Shown: positions 35,427 to 44,315 of the stretch, in pieces
Numbering within the stretch: the first letter of the stretch is position 1
How the letters are laid out: each line of letters begins with the position of its first letter
From: Alteraurantiacibacter hainanensis
GTDB lineage: Bacteria > Pseudomonadota > Alphaproteobacteria > Sphingomonadales > Sphingomonadaceae
DNA length: 64,000 nucleotides
Direction of reading: 5' to 3'
NCBI RefSeq assembly: GCF_036321025.1
Contig: NZ_JAZAPB010000002.1
Location: 992,001 to 1,056,000, forward strand
Made by a program: the position numbers and the translations under genes
Notes under the pieces: model-generated
Database searches by the model: none
What the model was told of the DNA's origin: nothing
What the model saw: the letters and a program-made list of their open reading frames with translations, nothing else

Positions 35427-36353
35427 TCAGGGCCATGGCGTCGGCATGTAATAGGGCAGGAAGGTTGCCACCCCTTCGGACTGGACCACGACGTCGCCCT
35501 CGATCTCCACGAGTTCGGCCACCAGCCGGCTCATGGGGAAGGGCCTCTCCAGCGTCGCGGTATGCCCGCCTGCGGTGCGGAAGGTGGTTTCGGCTGCCGG
35601 AATGTCCTGCACGCTGATCGCCAGGACCAGGCCTCGCTCGGTGTCGACGACGGGGAAGCGCCGGTCCCTGATCCGGTTGACGGGCGCAAACAGACCGGCC
35701 TCGAAAACCGATGCGCAATCCTCGTCATCCGGATCGACATCCAGCTCGGCAGAGGTGATCTGCACGCCGTTCTCGATCATCGCGCAGTCCGGCGCGAACT
35801 CGGCCAGCAGGGCGCCGTTGTTGCGCTGCTTGGTGGCGAGATAGGAATTGGCGAGATCGACCAGCCGCTCGCGCGATCGACGTTCGGCGGACCCAACAGG
35901 CTGCATCATCTCTGGCGAAAGGGCGAATTCGGTCGGCTCGCCGAACACCATCGGCCACGGCGAGCGGGCGGCGATCACCTCGATTTCCTCGATCCGGCCC
36001 TGGGGTGCCTTCAGGCGGACGGCTCCGAAGGACGGCTCGTCATGGTCCCAGATGGTGCCGAACCACACGACCTGCCCGTTCTCGGGATCGGCGAGGGCGA
36101 AGGCCTTCTGGCCCTCCTCCCCGGTATTCTCGCCCGCCGATCCCCACCAGGAATCGCCGATCATCAGCGAGACATTGTTCTCGGTGAACAGCACCGGGTC
36201 GGCCCAGGGCAGGCGGCGATATTCCTGATCGCCGATGGCGGCGAGGGTCTCGTCCGCGAGATCGAGCAGGCACGCCTCATCGCAGCTCTGCGCGGCGGCA
36301 GGGCTGGTCGCGAGCGCGGCCGCGAGGGCGAGGGTGGAAGCCAGGCGCATCAT
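35427..36353 (-). CDS. Exported repeated-module protein A (NTF2-like inferred)
   Basis: 308 aa from ATG 36353 (ATGA overlap with the upstream gene). Signal peptide ends SPAAAQ; the mature N-terminus has CDEACLLDLADETL. The module contains LPWADPVLFTENNVSLMIGD, VVWFGTIWDHDEPSFGAVRL, a second half beginning LVDLANSYLATKQRNNGALLA with CAMIENGVQ, and a closing strand pair. The pattern of two helix-plus-sheet halves suggests two NTF2-like domains per module. I recognise no named family with certainty. It is more diverged than the two other copies (36350 and 38106). Confidence 0.65.
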   Translation of the reverse strand: MMRLASTLALAAALATSPAAAQSCDEACLLDLADETLAAIGDQEYRRLPWADPVLFTENNVSLMIGDSWWGSAGENTGEEGQKAFALADPENGQVVWFGTIWDHDEPSFGAVRLKAPQGRIEEIEVIAARSPWPMVFGEPTEFALSPEMMQPVGSAERRSRERLVDLANSYLATKQRNNGALLAEFAPDCAMIENGVQITSAELDVDPDDEDCASVFEAGLFAPVNRIRDRRFPVVDTERGLVLAISVQDIPAAETTFRTAGGHTATLERPFPMSRLVAELVEIEGDVVVQSEGVATFLPYYMPTPWP

Positions 36354-37318
36354 TCGTCTCCCTCCGCCCACGGCGAATGCATCCCGTAGGGCACGTAATC
36401 GAACACGGCCTCGATGGTGTGGATCTTCCCGTCGACGATCTTGAAGGCTTCCATGATCGTCAGCGAGTTGGGCCATTTGAGAAGCGTTTCCATGGTACGC
36501 CCGTCGGTGAGTTCGTATTCGTCGAAATAGTTCGCGTGGTCGAAGAAGTTCATGCCCACGATGATCCCGCGTTCCTCGTCGATCAGCGGATAGCGGCGTT
36601 CGCGCAGCTGCTTGTTGATGCGGTAGATACCGAGGCGGAACTGCTCCTCGCAGCCTTCGGCCACGGACGCAGAACTGTTCGACCCCTCTACCGCGCTGGT
36701 GGTGCTGATACCGTTTTCCAGCCGCGAGCACTCCTCGTGGAACGGGGCGAAAACGGTTCCGTCATTGTATTCGACGGTGTTGAAATAGGAGTCCGCAAGA
36801 GCCCGCAATCGCGAGCGCGGCGGCCTTTCGTCGACCGGCATGATTTCCTGCCAGACGGGGCTGTGCGGCTCCTCGCCCGATCCGAAGATCAGCGGCATGC
36901 CGACGCGCCGCGTCACCACCGTTTCCACCTCGTCGATCTCGCGGTCGCGGTTGACGTGCAGGCGGATGGCGAGAAACACCAGATGATCGTGCTCGTAGGC
37001 ATGGCCGAACCAGGCGACGTTTCCGGTGAGCGGATCGGCGGGCATCATGCCGACCGCCGGATCGGCGGCGCTCACCGTCGCCCACAGTCCGTGGCCGATG
37101 GGCATTTCCACGCTGTTCTCGGTGAATTTCACGTCCTCGGCAAAGGGAGCCTGGGAAGGGTTCTGCGCGGCCAGCGCCGTGACATAGGACGTGACGGCGG
37201 ATTCGAGGCATGCCCTGTCGCAGTCGTCGCGCGGCAGTGCGGTCTCCTCCCCGTACGATTGCGCCGCAGCAGGTACGGCAAGCGCCAGGCCCAGGGCGGC
37301 GGTTACGCCACGCAGCAT
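36350..37318 (-). CDS. Exported repeated-module protein B (NTF2-like inferred)
   Basis: 322 aa from ATG 37318, with GGGAGAG upstream and a signal peptide (ALAVPAAAQ). One module: CDRACLESAVTSYVTAL, DVKFTENSVEMPIGHGLW, EIDEVETVV, LRALADSYFNTVEYNDGTVF, CSRLENGISTT and closing AFKIVDGKIHTIEAVFDYVP, a typical SnoaL-like ending. It is closely similar to the first half of the 601-aa protein at 38106. First gene of a two-gene operon with 35427 and divergent from the SnoaL gene at 37500. Confidence 0.65.
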   Translation of the reverse strand: MLRGVTAALGLALAVPAAAQSYGEETALPRDDCDRACLESAVTSYVTALAAQNPSQAPFAEDVKFTENSVEMPIGHGLWATVSAADPAVGMMPADPLTGNVAWFGHAYEHDHLVFLAIRLHVNRDREIDEVETVVTRRVGMPLIFGSGEEPHSPVWQEIMPVDERPPRSRLRALADSYFNTVEYNDGTVFAPFHEECSRLENGISTTSAVEGSNSSASVAEGCEEQFRLGIYRINKQLRERRYPLIDEERGIIVGMNFFDHANYFDEYELTDGRTMETLLKWPNSLTIMEAFKIVDGKIHTIEAVFDYVPYGMHSPWAEGDE

Positions 37319-37499
37319 CAGTTCTCTCCCATTGTGCATGACCAAGCTGGCAGCGCGCGGCGGCCAAGTCATTGCCCTAAAGGTAGCGGTTTCTGTGCCC
37401 AGTTGGAATCGGGCTGGCGGCGGCACACCGGTTGGCGCAGTCTCATGGCGACCGCGCCGGGAAAGAGCGAGCGCGGAAGAACGAGAACGGAGAGAAACC

Positions 37500-38084
37500 A
37501 TGCGCCATGTCCTGTCCCTTGCCGTCATCGGCCTGACGGTTTCGGCATGCGCCGCGCAGTCCGCCCCGGACGACCTCGCGCAGCAAGTGCAGGAACTGCA
37601 GGACGAGAAGGAAATTCGCGAGGTGCTGGTGGAGTACGGCGAGTTTCTCGATGCCCGCGACTACGCCTCCTATGCCTCGCTGTTCGCCAGCGATGGGGTC
37701 TGGAGCGGCGGGTTCGGCACGTACACCGGGCCGGAAGCCATCGAGGCCATGCTGGAGGAGAACATGGGCTCCTATCCCGACGACTACGTCAATAAGGAGA
37801 ACTTCCACCTCAACACGACGATGGTGGTCGACGTGAACGGGGACGAGGCAACGGCGCGCTCGCGTTACCTGTTCTTCACCGCCTCCGACGAAAACCGGCC
37901 TGTCGTGGCTCTGGCGGGCCGCTACGTCGACGAGCTCGTGCGCGAGAATGGCGAGTGGAAGATTCGCACCCGCAAGTCGCACGGCGTCATTCCCTATCGC
38001 GACGGCGATGCGCCGCCGCCCGAGCAGCCACCGGCAGGTGTGCCGCAGGCGCAGGAAAGCGAAGCCGCCGAACCCGAAACCTAG
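37500..38084 (+). CDS. SnoaL/NTF2-like lipoprotein (island copy 3)
   Basis: 194 aa. The lipobox VSAC (MRHVLSLAVIGLTVSAC) predicts a lipoprotein. The SnoaL domain follows: LQDEKEIREVLVEYGEFLDARDYASYASLFASDGVWSG in the first half and DEATARSRYLFFTASDENRP in the sheet. The C-terminus is a low-complexity Pro/Glu-rich tail. The Shine-Dalgarno ACGGAGAG lies upstream. Alone in orientation between two minus-strand operons. Confidence 0.78.
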   Translation: MRHVLSLAVIGLTVSACAAQSAPDDLAQQVQELQDEKEIREVLVEYGEFLDARDYASYASLFASDGVWSGGFGTYTGPEAIEAMLEENMGSYPDDYVNKENFHLNTTMVVDVNGDEATARSRYLFFTASDENRPVVALAGRYVDELVRENGEWKIRTRKSHGVIPYRDGDAPPPEQPPAGVPQAQESEAAEPET

Positions 38085-38105
38085 GGTCCGGACCGACCGC
38101 GCGCT

Positions 38106-39911
38106 CTAGCGCGGCTGCATGCCATAGGGCAGTTCCGAGGTAATCGCCTCGACCCGCTCAATCTCGCCGTTCCTGAAGCGGAACAGTTCCACGACCTGCA
38201 AGGTGCGCGGAAAGGTCTGCGCGTCAGAAAAGGTTGCGCCCGAAGCATCGGTAAATTCCTGCTGCGTTGCCGGGAAGTCCTCGTAGGTCGACATGGCGAC
38301 AAGCCCGCGTTCCTCGTCCACGGCGATCACCTCGCGGTCGCGAACTTCCTCCAGCGGTTGCAGACGCATGGAGGTGAAGGGTGCGGCGCATGGCCCCACC
38401 GACTGGCCATTCAGAACCCAGGCGCAGGTGGCGGCAAGGCCGCCGGGCGCCGTGCCGTCCTGCGCGTTCAGCGCGGCGTAGAACCGGTCGACGGCCTGCA
38501 GCATGGCCGCCCTGTCGGTGCGTTCGCCAGCGGGGAGGGCGGCAAAGCTGGGGGCGGTTTCGGGCGCTGCGTAGGGCGCGCCGTATTCCTCGCGCCGGAT
38601 GACGGCCTCGATGCGTCCGATCCGGTCGGCGTCGGCCGATACCGTGACGCCGGCCCACGCGGGCTGACCGTGTTCCTCGATCCTGCCGAGCCAAAGCGCG
38701 CGGCCGAGTTGCTCGTCGGCGATCACCAGCGGGTCGGCATCGATCCCGGTGGTCGAACCCCAGATGCCCTCGTTCACCTGCATTCCGACGCTGTTTTCCT
38801 CGTAGCCGACTTCCTCGGCCCACGGCAGGTTCCGCCATTCACCGCGCTCGGCATAGGCGTTCATCACCTGTCCGGTCAGTCCGGCAAGGCACTCCGCATC
38901 GCATTCCTCGGGCGAGGATCGCGGTATGGGCGGCGCGGCGGCGGGGCCGGCGAAGGGGTTGTGCATGAAATAGGGCACGTAGGTGAAGACCGCCTCGATC
39001 CGGCTGATCTTCGCGTCCCTGATGCGGAATGCCTCGAGCAGGGTGATCGAGTTCGGCCACTTCAGCGCGGTGCGCATCTCGCGCCCGTCGGTCAGCAGAT
39101 AGCGGTCGAACTCGTTCGCGTGATCGAAGAAGGCGGTGGAGACGACTACGCCGCGCTCCACGTCGATGATCGGGTAAAGCCGCTCGCGAATGCGCTTGTT
39201 GATGCGGAATATGCCCAGCTCGAACTGCGCCTCGCAGCCGTCCACCATCGTGAATTCGGAGCCGTCGTCCTGCGCCCGGGTGGTGGTGCTGATGCCGTTT
39301 TCCAGCCGTCCGCAATCCTCGTCGAAGGGGGCGAACACCTGTCCGTCGTTGAGCTCGACCGTGTCGAAATAGCTGTCGGCGATGGCGCGCAGGCGCGGGC
39401 GGGGACGGCGCTCTTCGGGCGGCAGGATTTCGTTGAAATCGGGATCGTGCCGCATGTTCATGGTTTCGCCGAAGGGTGCCGGCAGGGTCGGCTCGCGCAG
39501 GACGACGGTCTCGATCTCGTCGATCATGCCCTCGTCCACATGGATGCGCACCGCGAAGATGCCGGGCGCGCCGTTCTCCGTCATGCCGCCGAACCAGGCG
39601 GCGTTCTGCGTCTGGGTGTCGGCCACTTCGAGGCCCGTTTCGTCCAGCCGGTCGATCGTGCCCCACAGGCCTTCGCCCACCTCGATGGAGACGTTGTTCT
39701 CGGTGAACAGGTAGTCGTCGGCGAGAGGCAGCAGGGATGGCGTCCGCACGCGCAGGGCATCGACATACTCGTTGAGCTTGCCGATCAGGCAATCACGGTC
39801 GCATTCCAGTTCGTAGACGGCGCTGTCCTCGCCGGGAGCCTGCGCGGCGGCGGGGATGCTGGCACCGGCTATGGCCGAGGCCCCGGCGAGCAGGAGTGGC
39901 AGGATACGCAT
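38106..39911 (-). CDS. Exported protein with two tandem repeated modules (NTF2-like inferred)
   Basis: 601 aa from ATG 39911. Signal peptide ends ASIPAAAQ. Module 1 (about 37-320) has CDRDCLIGKLNEYVDAL, YLFTENNVSIEVGEGLW, IADSYFDTVELNDGQVF, CGRLENGISTT and FRIRDAKISRIEAVFTYVP. Module 2 (about 330-600) has CDAECLAGLTGQVMNAYAER, VGYEENSVGMQVNEGIWG and FRFRNGEIERVEAITSELP. So the 36350-type protein has been duplicated within one chain. It is the second gene after a PQQ dehydrogenase (start overlap region 39911-39916), so the two are likely co-expressed and co-exported. Confidence 0.7.
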   Translation of the reverse strand: MRILPLLLAGASAIAGASIPAAAQAPGEDSAVYELECDRDCLIGKLNEYVDALRVRTPSLLPLADDYLFTENNVSIEVGEGLWGTIDRLDETGLEVADTQTQNAAWFGGMTENGAPGIFAVRIHVDEGMIDEIETVVLREPTLPAPFGETMNMRHDPDFNEILPPEERRPRPRLRAIADSYFDTVELNDGQVFAPFDEDCGRLENGISTTTRAQDDGSEFTMVDGCEAQFELGIFRINKRIRERLYPIIDVERGVVVSTAFFDHANEFDRYLLTDGREMRTALKWPNSITLLEAFRIRDAKISRIEAVFTYVPYFMHNPFAGPAAAPPIPRSSPEECDAECLAGLTGQVMNAYAERGEWRNLPWAEEVGYEENSVGMQVNEGIWGSTTGIDADPLVIADEQLGRALWLGRIEEHGQPAWAGVTVSADADRIGRIEAVIRREEYGAPYAAPETAPSFAALPAGERTDRAAMLQAVDRFYAALNAQDGTAPGGLAATCAWVLNGQSVGPCAAPFTSMRLQPLEEVRDREVIAVDEERGLVAMSTYEDFPATQQEFTDASGATFSDAQTFPRTLQVVELFRFRNGEIERVEAITSELPYGMQPR

Positions 39912-39913
39912 GG

Positions 39914-42112
39914 TCAATTCTCCGATCCGCGTTGAACGGCCATGTCGGCCCAGTCTTCGTTTGCCCTGGCGATCAGGTACTGGTGGATCGCGCGCGCTTC
40001 CTGCTCCGACAGGATGTCCGCGAAGGACGCCATGCCCTTGTCGGTTCGCGTGCCCCGCAGGACGATGTCGAGAAACGCATCATGCGTGTCCGCCGACATC
40101 CAGCGCAGGTCCTTCAGGCCGCCGCGCGCGTCGTCGCCGTGGCAGCTGGAGCAGGTGTCGGCAAACAGGGCCGCACCCTGGCGCACCACGTCCTCTCCGG
40201 CGGTGAGGCGCGGGGGTCGCGGCAGGTCCGTTGGCGGCGGCATCGGCGGCAGTTCGGTCTGTCCGTCCAGCCGGAAGACCATCAGCCGCGCTGTCGCCAT
40301 GTTGCTGCTCCAGCCGGGAATTCCGGCAAGGGTCGATGAGGGCTGGCCGCCCCATCCGACGTTCACCGCGATATATTGCACGCCGTCGACCATGTAGGTG
40401 ACGGGGCCTGCGATCGGCACGTTCTGCGTGGGCATCGACCAAAGCCTGGCCCCGTCGGTTGCGCGGTAGGCGACGAATTCCTTTTTAGGCGTGCCCTGGA
40501 ACAGCAGGTTGCCCGCTGTCGCCAGCACGCCGCCGGAGCCGGGCGCGATGTGCTCGACCCGGAAAGCCTCCTGCTGCCGCACGGGATCCCACGCGAGCAG
40601 GAAGCCCGCCTCGCGCGAATCCGCGATCCGTTGCAGTTCGCGGCGCCGTTCGGGATTGCTGACGTAATCGAAGCCCGAGTTGTTGCGCCAGTTGACGTAT
40701 TCGAAGTCCTCTTCCTGGATCTTCGCCATCACCATCCAGTGCTCGTGCGCGGGAAAATAGACGAGCCCGGTGTTCGGGTTGTAGGCCATCGGGTGCCACG
40801 AATGAGAGCCCAGCGCGTTGGGGTTCATCAGCTGCGGCTCGTGGGTCAGGCGGGCGCGGTCGGTTTCCACCGGGCGTCCCGTCTCCGGGTCGATATGCGA
40901 GGCCCAGGTGTTGGGCACGTAGCTTTCGGCGGAGATGAATTCGCCGGTGCGGCGGTCGAGCACGTAGAAGAAGCCGTTCTTGGGGGCCTGCATGATGACC
41001 TGCCGCTCGCGCCCCTCGATCTCGAGGTCGGCCAGCATCATCGGCTGGGTGCAGGTGAAGTCCCAGCTCTCGGCGGGCACCATCTGGTAGTGCCAGCGAT
41101 ATTCGCCGCTATCGGCATCCACCGCGACGATGGAGCACAGGAAAAGGTTGTCGCCGCCCCCCGGCGAGCGGATGGTGTCGACGTGGGGAGAGCCGTTGCC
41201 CGTCCCGATGTAGACGAGATTGAGTTCGGGATCGTAGACGATGGAGTCCCACGCGGTGCCGCCGCCGCCATATTTCCACCATTCCCCGTTCCAGGTGGGC
41301 AGGGCGATTTCCATCGCCTCGTCCGACGCTTCGCCATCGGGGCCGTCCGCCGGGTTGCCGGGGACGATGTAGAACTTCCACAGCTTCTCGCCGGTGTCCG
41401 CATCGTAGGCCGAAACGAAGCCGCGCACGCCGTAATCGGCGCCGCCCTGTCCGATCACGACCTTCCCGTCGAAAACCCGCGTGGGCCCGGTGATCGAATA
41501 GGGTTCGGTGTTCTCGAAGGTCTTGGTGGTCCAGACTTCCTCGCCGGTCTTCGCGCCGATGGCGATCAGCCGCCCGTCGAGCGCGCCGATGAATATCTTG
41601 CCTTCCCAGGCGGAGATGCCGCGCGTGCTGGGGCCGCAGCAGGCGAGACGCGCCCATTGCGGATCGACCTCCGGATCGTAGGTCCACAGCTTTTCGCCAG
41701 TCGCGGCATCGTAGGCGGTGACGACGTTGAAGACAGACGCGTTGTACAGCACCCCGTCGATGACCAGCGGGGTCGCCTGCACCCCCCGAAGGGTGTCGAG
41801 ATCGTCGTACCAGGCAAGGCCCAGGCGCGCGACGTTGCCCTCGTCGATCTGCTCCAGCGGGCTGAAGCGCTGTTCCGCCCAGCCGCGCCCGTACGACATC
41901 CAGTCGCCGGCATTGCCCGGCGAATTCAGATTGCGCATCGCCTCCGACGTGACGGCGGCCGCCTGCGTCGCGCCGTCGCCTGTGGACATCGACGCGGTCG
42001 TGCAGCTTGAAAGGAGCGCCGCCGCTGCCATCGCGAGAAGCGGTCTGTTTCGCGGACTGTCGGACTTGATGCGCGAAAACAGCGGGCTGCGCGCGGAATT
42101 GCCAGTGGCCAT
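39914..42112 (-). CDS. PQQ-dependent quinohaemoprotein alcohol dehydrogenase, lipoprotein (copy 1)
   Basis: 732 aa from ATG 42112 (GGAGGAGAG upstream). The lipobox LSSC predicts outer- or inner-membrane anchoring on the periplasmic side. The eight-bladed PQQ propeller has vicinal cysteines (ARLACCGPSTRG), GTGNGSP (Ca2+-ligand Asn) and ESWDFTCTQPMMLADL with the catalytic Asp. The residue two after that Asp is Thr, not Asp, so Ca2+ rather than lanthanide is predicted. The C-terminal cytochrome c domain has CSSCH at about 654-658 and a Met ligand in GMASF. It oxidises an unknown alcohol and passes electrons to cytochrome c. Confidence 0.92.
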   Translation of the reverse strand: MATGNSARSPLFSRIKSDSPRNRPLLAMAAAALLSSCTTASMSTGDGATQAAAVTSEAMRNLNSPGNAGDWMSYGRGWAEQRFSPLEQIDEGNVARLGLAWYDDLDTLRGVQATPLVIDGVLYNASVFNVVTAYDAATGEKLWTYDPEVDPQWARLACCGPSTRGISAWEGKIFIGALDGRLIAIGAKTGEEVWTTKTFENTEPYSITGPTRVFDGKVVIGQGGADYGVRGFVSAYDADTGEKLWKFYIVPGNPADGPDGEASDEAMEIALPTWNGEWWKYGGGGTAWDSIVYDPELNLVYIGTGNGSPHVDTIRSPGGGDNLFLCSIVAVDADSGEYRWHYQMVPAESWDFTCTQPMMLADLEIEGRERQVIMQAPKNGFFYVLDRRTGEFISAESYVPNTWASHIDPETGRPVETDRARLTHEPQLMNPNALGSHSWHPMAYNPNTGLVYFPAHEHWMVMAKIQEEDFEYVNWRNNSGFDYVSNPERRRELQRIADSREAGFLLAWDPVRQQEAFRVEHIAPGSGGVLATAGNLLFQGTPKKEFVAYRATDGARLWSMPTQNVPIAGPVTYMVDGVQYIAVNVGWGGQPSSTLAGIPGWSSNMATARLMVFRLDGQTELPPMPPPTDLPRPPRLTAGEDVVRQGAALFADTCSSCHGDDARGGLKDLRWMSADTHDAFLDIVLRGTRTDKGMASFADILSEQEARAIHQYLIARANEDWADMAVQRGSEN

Positions 42113-42192
42113 CGAATCTCTCTCCTCCCAAGCCCGCGGCACGAGGCGCAAGCTTGCCAATCCTATGACAAACACATATCCTTGAAATAACA

Positions 42193-42212
42193 AAGTCGGC
42201 GTTGACCGACTT
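42193..42212. promoter_or_regulatory. Inverted repeat in the PQQ/AraC divergent promoter region
   Basis: AAGTCGG (42193-42199) and CCGACTT (42206-42212) flank six bases. They lie in the 111-bp spacer between the divergent PQQ dehydrogenase gene (42112) and araC-like gene (42224), just before the Shine-Dalgarno of the latter. Candidate operator or mRNA hairpin; the remainder of the spacer is AT-richer than its flanks. Confidence 0.4.
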
Positions 42213-42223
42213 GGAGGAGAGGA

Positions 42224-43183
42224 TTGTCGGAATTGGAACAAGGCGCAACGAGTCCGTTCCTACCGCTTGTCGATCTCGACCAGGTCGAATGCGACAAACG
42301 TGCGCATAAATGGAAGAGCGCCGTGCGCGATTCCTTTCCAAGTCTCTCGATCCGGATGCCCGGGGGCAGTCCCCCGACGGGCACGATCAGCCGGGTGAGC
42401 ATGGGGTCGGGCGATTTCTTCGAGATCGATTCCGCTCCCGCCGACGTCACTCACACCGTTCAGGATTCCAAGGCGAGGAATTCGCACATATCGCTGATGG
42501 TCCAGTCCAAGGGCGCGATCCTCGTGCGACAGGCGGGAAGATCGGCGATGCTGGGCAAGGGCGACGCCTGCGTGATCGACGAGGCCCGCAGCTTTCGCCT
42601 GATCGGCGAGGGGCGCAGCAAGATCCATTTCCTGCGGATACCGCGCGCCGCCGCCCTCAGCCGCTATCCGCCGCTGGAAAAGCTGTTCGTCACCACGTTC
42701 TCCTGCGACGATCCGGGCACGCAGATGCTGGCAGAGACAATGCTGCGCTTCAGCGCGGTGGCCGGAACGCTCAACGGCACCCAGCGCAATGCCATGACCA
42801 ATGCCATCATCCAGATGCTGGGCCTTGCAGAACCGTTCATCAGGCAGGACGCCGCGCCCGACTGGCGTGTGCGACGGGCACTCGATTTCATAGAACTCAA
42901 CCTCTCGGTCGCCGGGCTCACCGCAGAGGCGGTGGCCATGGACCAGCGGATCAGTCGGCGGCGGCTTGACCAGCTGATGCTTCAGTCCTTCGGTCATTCG
43001 ATTGCCAGCCACCTGTGGAGCCGGCGGCTCGAGCAGGCAGCGGTGGATCTTCGCGATCCGTCCCGTTCCAACCAGTCGATCGCGCAGATCGCCTTTGCCA
43101 ACGGGTTCGAGGATGCCGCCCATTTCACGCGGGCTTTCAAGCGCCGCTTTTCCCAGACGCCCCGGCAATGGCGCGCCGACTGA
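42224..43183 (+). CDS. AraC-family transcriptional regulator of the island
   Basis: 319 aa from TTG 42224, chosen for GGAGGAGA six bases upstream. N-terminal cupin-like AraC-binding domain (about 40-190: NSHISLMVQSKGAILV, KGDACVIDEARSFRLIGEG) as in the XylS/FeaR-like subgroup. C-terminal double helix-turn-helix (SVAGLTAEAVAMDQRISRRR, QSIAQIAFANGFEDAAHFTR, AFKRRFSQTPRQWR). Its position between the two PQQ operons makes it the probable local activator; the inducer is unknown. Confidence 0.9.
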   Translation: MSELEQGATSPFLPLVDLDQVECDKRAHKWKSAVRDSFPSLSIRMPGGSPPTGTISRVSMGSGDFFEIDSAPADVTHTVQDSKARNSHISLMVQSKGAILVRQAGRSAMLGKGDACVIDEARSFRLIGEGRSKIHFLRIPRAAALSRYPPLEKLFVTTFSCDDPGTQMLAETMLRFSAVAGTLNGTQRNAMTNAIIQMLGLAEPFIRQDAAPDWRVRRALDFIELNLSVAGLTAEAVAMDQRISRRRLDQLMLQSFGHSIASHLWSRRLEQAAVDLRDPSRSNQSIAQIAFANGFEDAAHFTRAFKRRFSQTPRQWRAD

Positions 43184-43328
43184 AGGCGTTTCGCTAGGGG
43201 TCTGAAAGCGCACCGATTGGGTCAATTCGCGATTCCAGATCGGACCAGCCTTAATGTTTGCTCGCCGGGCCGTCTGCCCTATCCTGCCGGAAAGCCGCGA
43301 CAGTCGGCTGCAAATGGAGAGGAGCACC

Positions 43329-44315
43329 TTGCGCAAGTCCGCAACTGGAATCCCGATCGGCGTGGCCCACGGGGCAATGGCCTTACTGGCCCTGCTGGCA
43401 AGCGCCTGTGCCACGGCGCCCGCAGGCAGCCGGGCTGATGAACCGCAGGACATCCGCATTGCCGGAACGGGCGTCTATCCCGAAAGCGTGACCTCGGATT
43501 CTGCCGGCAACATCTATGTCGGCAGCATGAGCGGCACCATCTATCGCGCGCGGCCCGGAAGCGGTGTGGCACTGCCGTGGATCGAGCCGGACGAGGCGAA
43601 CGGCCTGATATCGCTGTTCGGCGTGCTGGTGGACGAGCGGCACGACCGGCTGTGGACCTGTTCCAACCCCAACTCCTTTGCCGAAGGCGGACCGACCGGC
43701 GGTTCGAGCCTGGTCGCCTTCACGCTTTCGACCGGTCGGCTGGACGCGCGCTATCCGTTGCCGGCAGGTCCGGCGGCGTGCAACGACATTGCCGTCGCGC
43801 CCGACGGGACGGTGTTCGCCACCGAAACGGCAGGCGGAAGGATCTTCAGCCTCGCGCCGGGCGACAGCGCGCTACAGCTCTTCGCCAGCGGCGACGATCT
43901 GGTCGGCGTGGACGGCATCGCCTTTGCGGGCGACGGCACGATGTACATCAACAACGTCCGCTCCAACCGCGTACAGCGCGTGAACCGGGGGGGCGGCGGA
44001 GGCTATGCGGGGTTGACCGACCTCGCCCTGTCGCAACCGGTCAGCGGGCCCGACGGACTGCGGCCCGTAGGCGGCAACCGCTTCCTGCAGGCCGAAGGCT
44101 CGGGCGGGCGCGTGGCGCTGATCACGGTGGAGGGCGACCGCGCGACGGTCACTCCCGTTGCGACCGACCTCGATTCCTCGCCCGGCGTAACCCGCGTGGG
44201 ATCAATCGGCTACGCCACCGAAGGGAAGATCGGATACCTGATCGACCCTCAACTCCGGGGCCAGGACCCGGGCGACTTCTACGTGCGCGCCTTCACCTTA
44301 CCGGAGGGACTATGA
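43329..44315 (+). CDS. SMP-30/gluconolactonase-like beta-propeller lipoprotein
   Basis: 328 aa from TTG 43329, preferred over ATG 43314 because GGAGAGGA is six bases upstream; the ATG overlaps that Shine-Dalgarno. The lipobox ASAC follows a hydrophobic stretch. Six-bladed propeller repeats are visible (YPESVTSDSAGNIYVGSMSG, ACNDIAVAPDGTVFATETA, GVDGIAFAGDGTMYINNVRS) with the E/N/D metal-site residues typical of SMP-30-type lactonases and strictosidine-synthase-like proteins. First gene of an operon of six genes through 49530; a lactone hydrolysis step is plausible but not shown. Confidence 0.75.
   Translation: MRKSATGIPIGVAHGAMALLALLASACATAPAGSRADEPQDIRIAGTGVYPESVTSDSAGNIYVGSMSGTIYRARPGSGVALPWIEPDEANGLISLFGVLVDERHDRLWTCSNPNSFAEGGPTGGSSLVAFTLSTGRLDARYPLPAGPAACNDIAVAPDGTVFATETAGGRIFSLAPGDSALQLFASGDDLVGVDGIAFAGDGTMYINNVRSNRVQRVNRGGGGGYAGLTDLALSQPVSGPDGLRPVGGNRFLQAEGSGGRVALITVEGDRATVTPVATDLDSSPGVTRVGSIGYATEGKIGYLIDPQLRGQDPGDFYVRAFTLPEGL

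Noticed and set aside
32487..42160. TTGGCAA heptamer present upstream of the TonB gene (32487-32493) and on the minus strand in the PQQ/AraC spacer (42154-42160)
   Set aside because: A seven-base match found by eye over several hundred bases is expected by chance; no third copy before the 43.3 kb operon.
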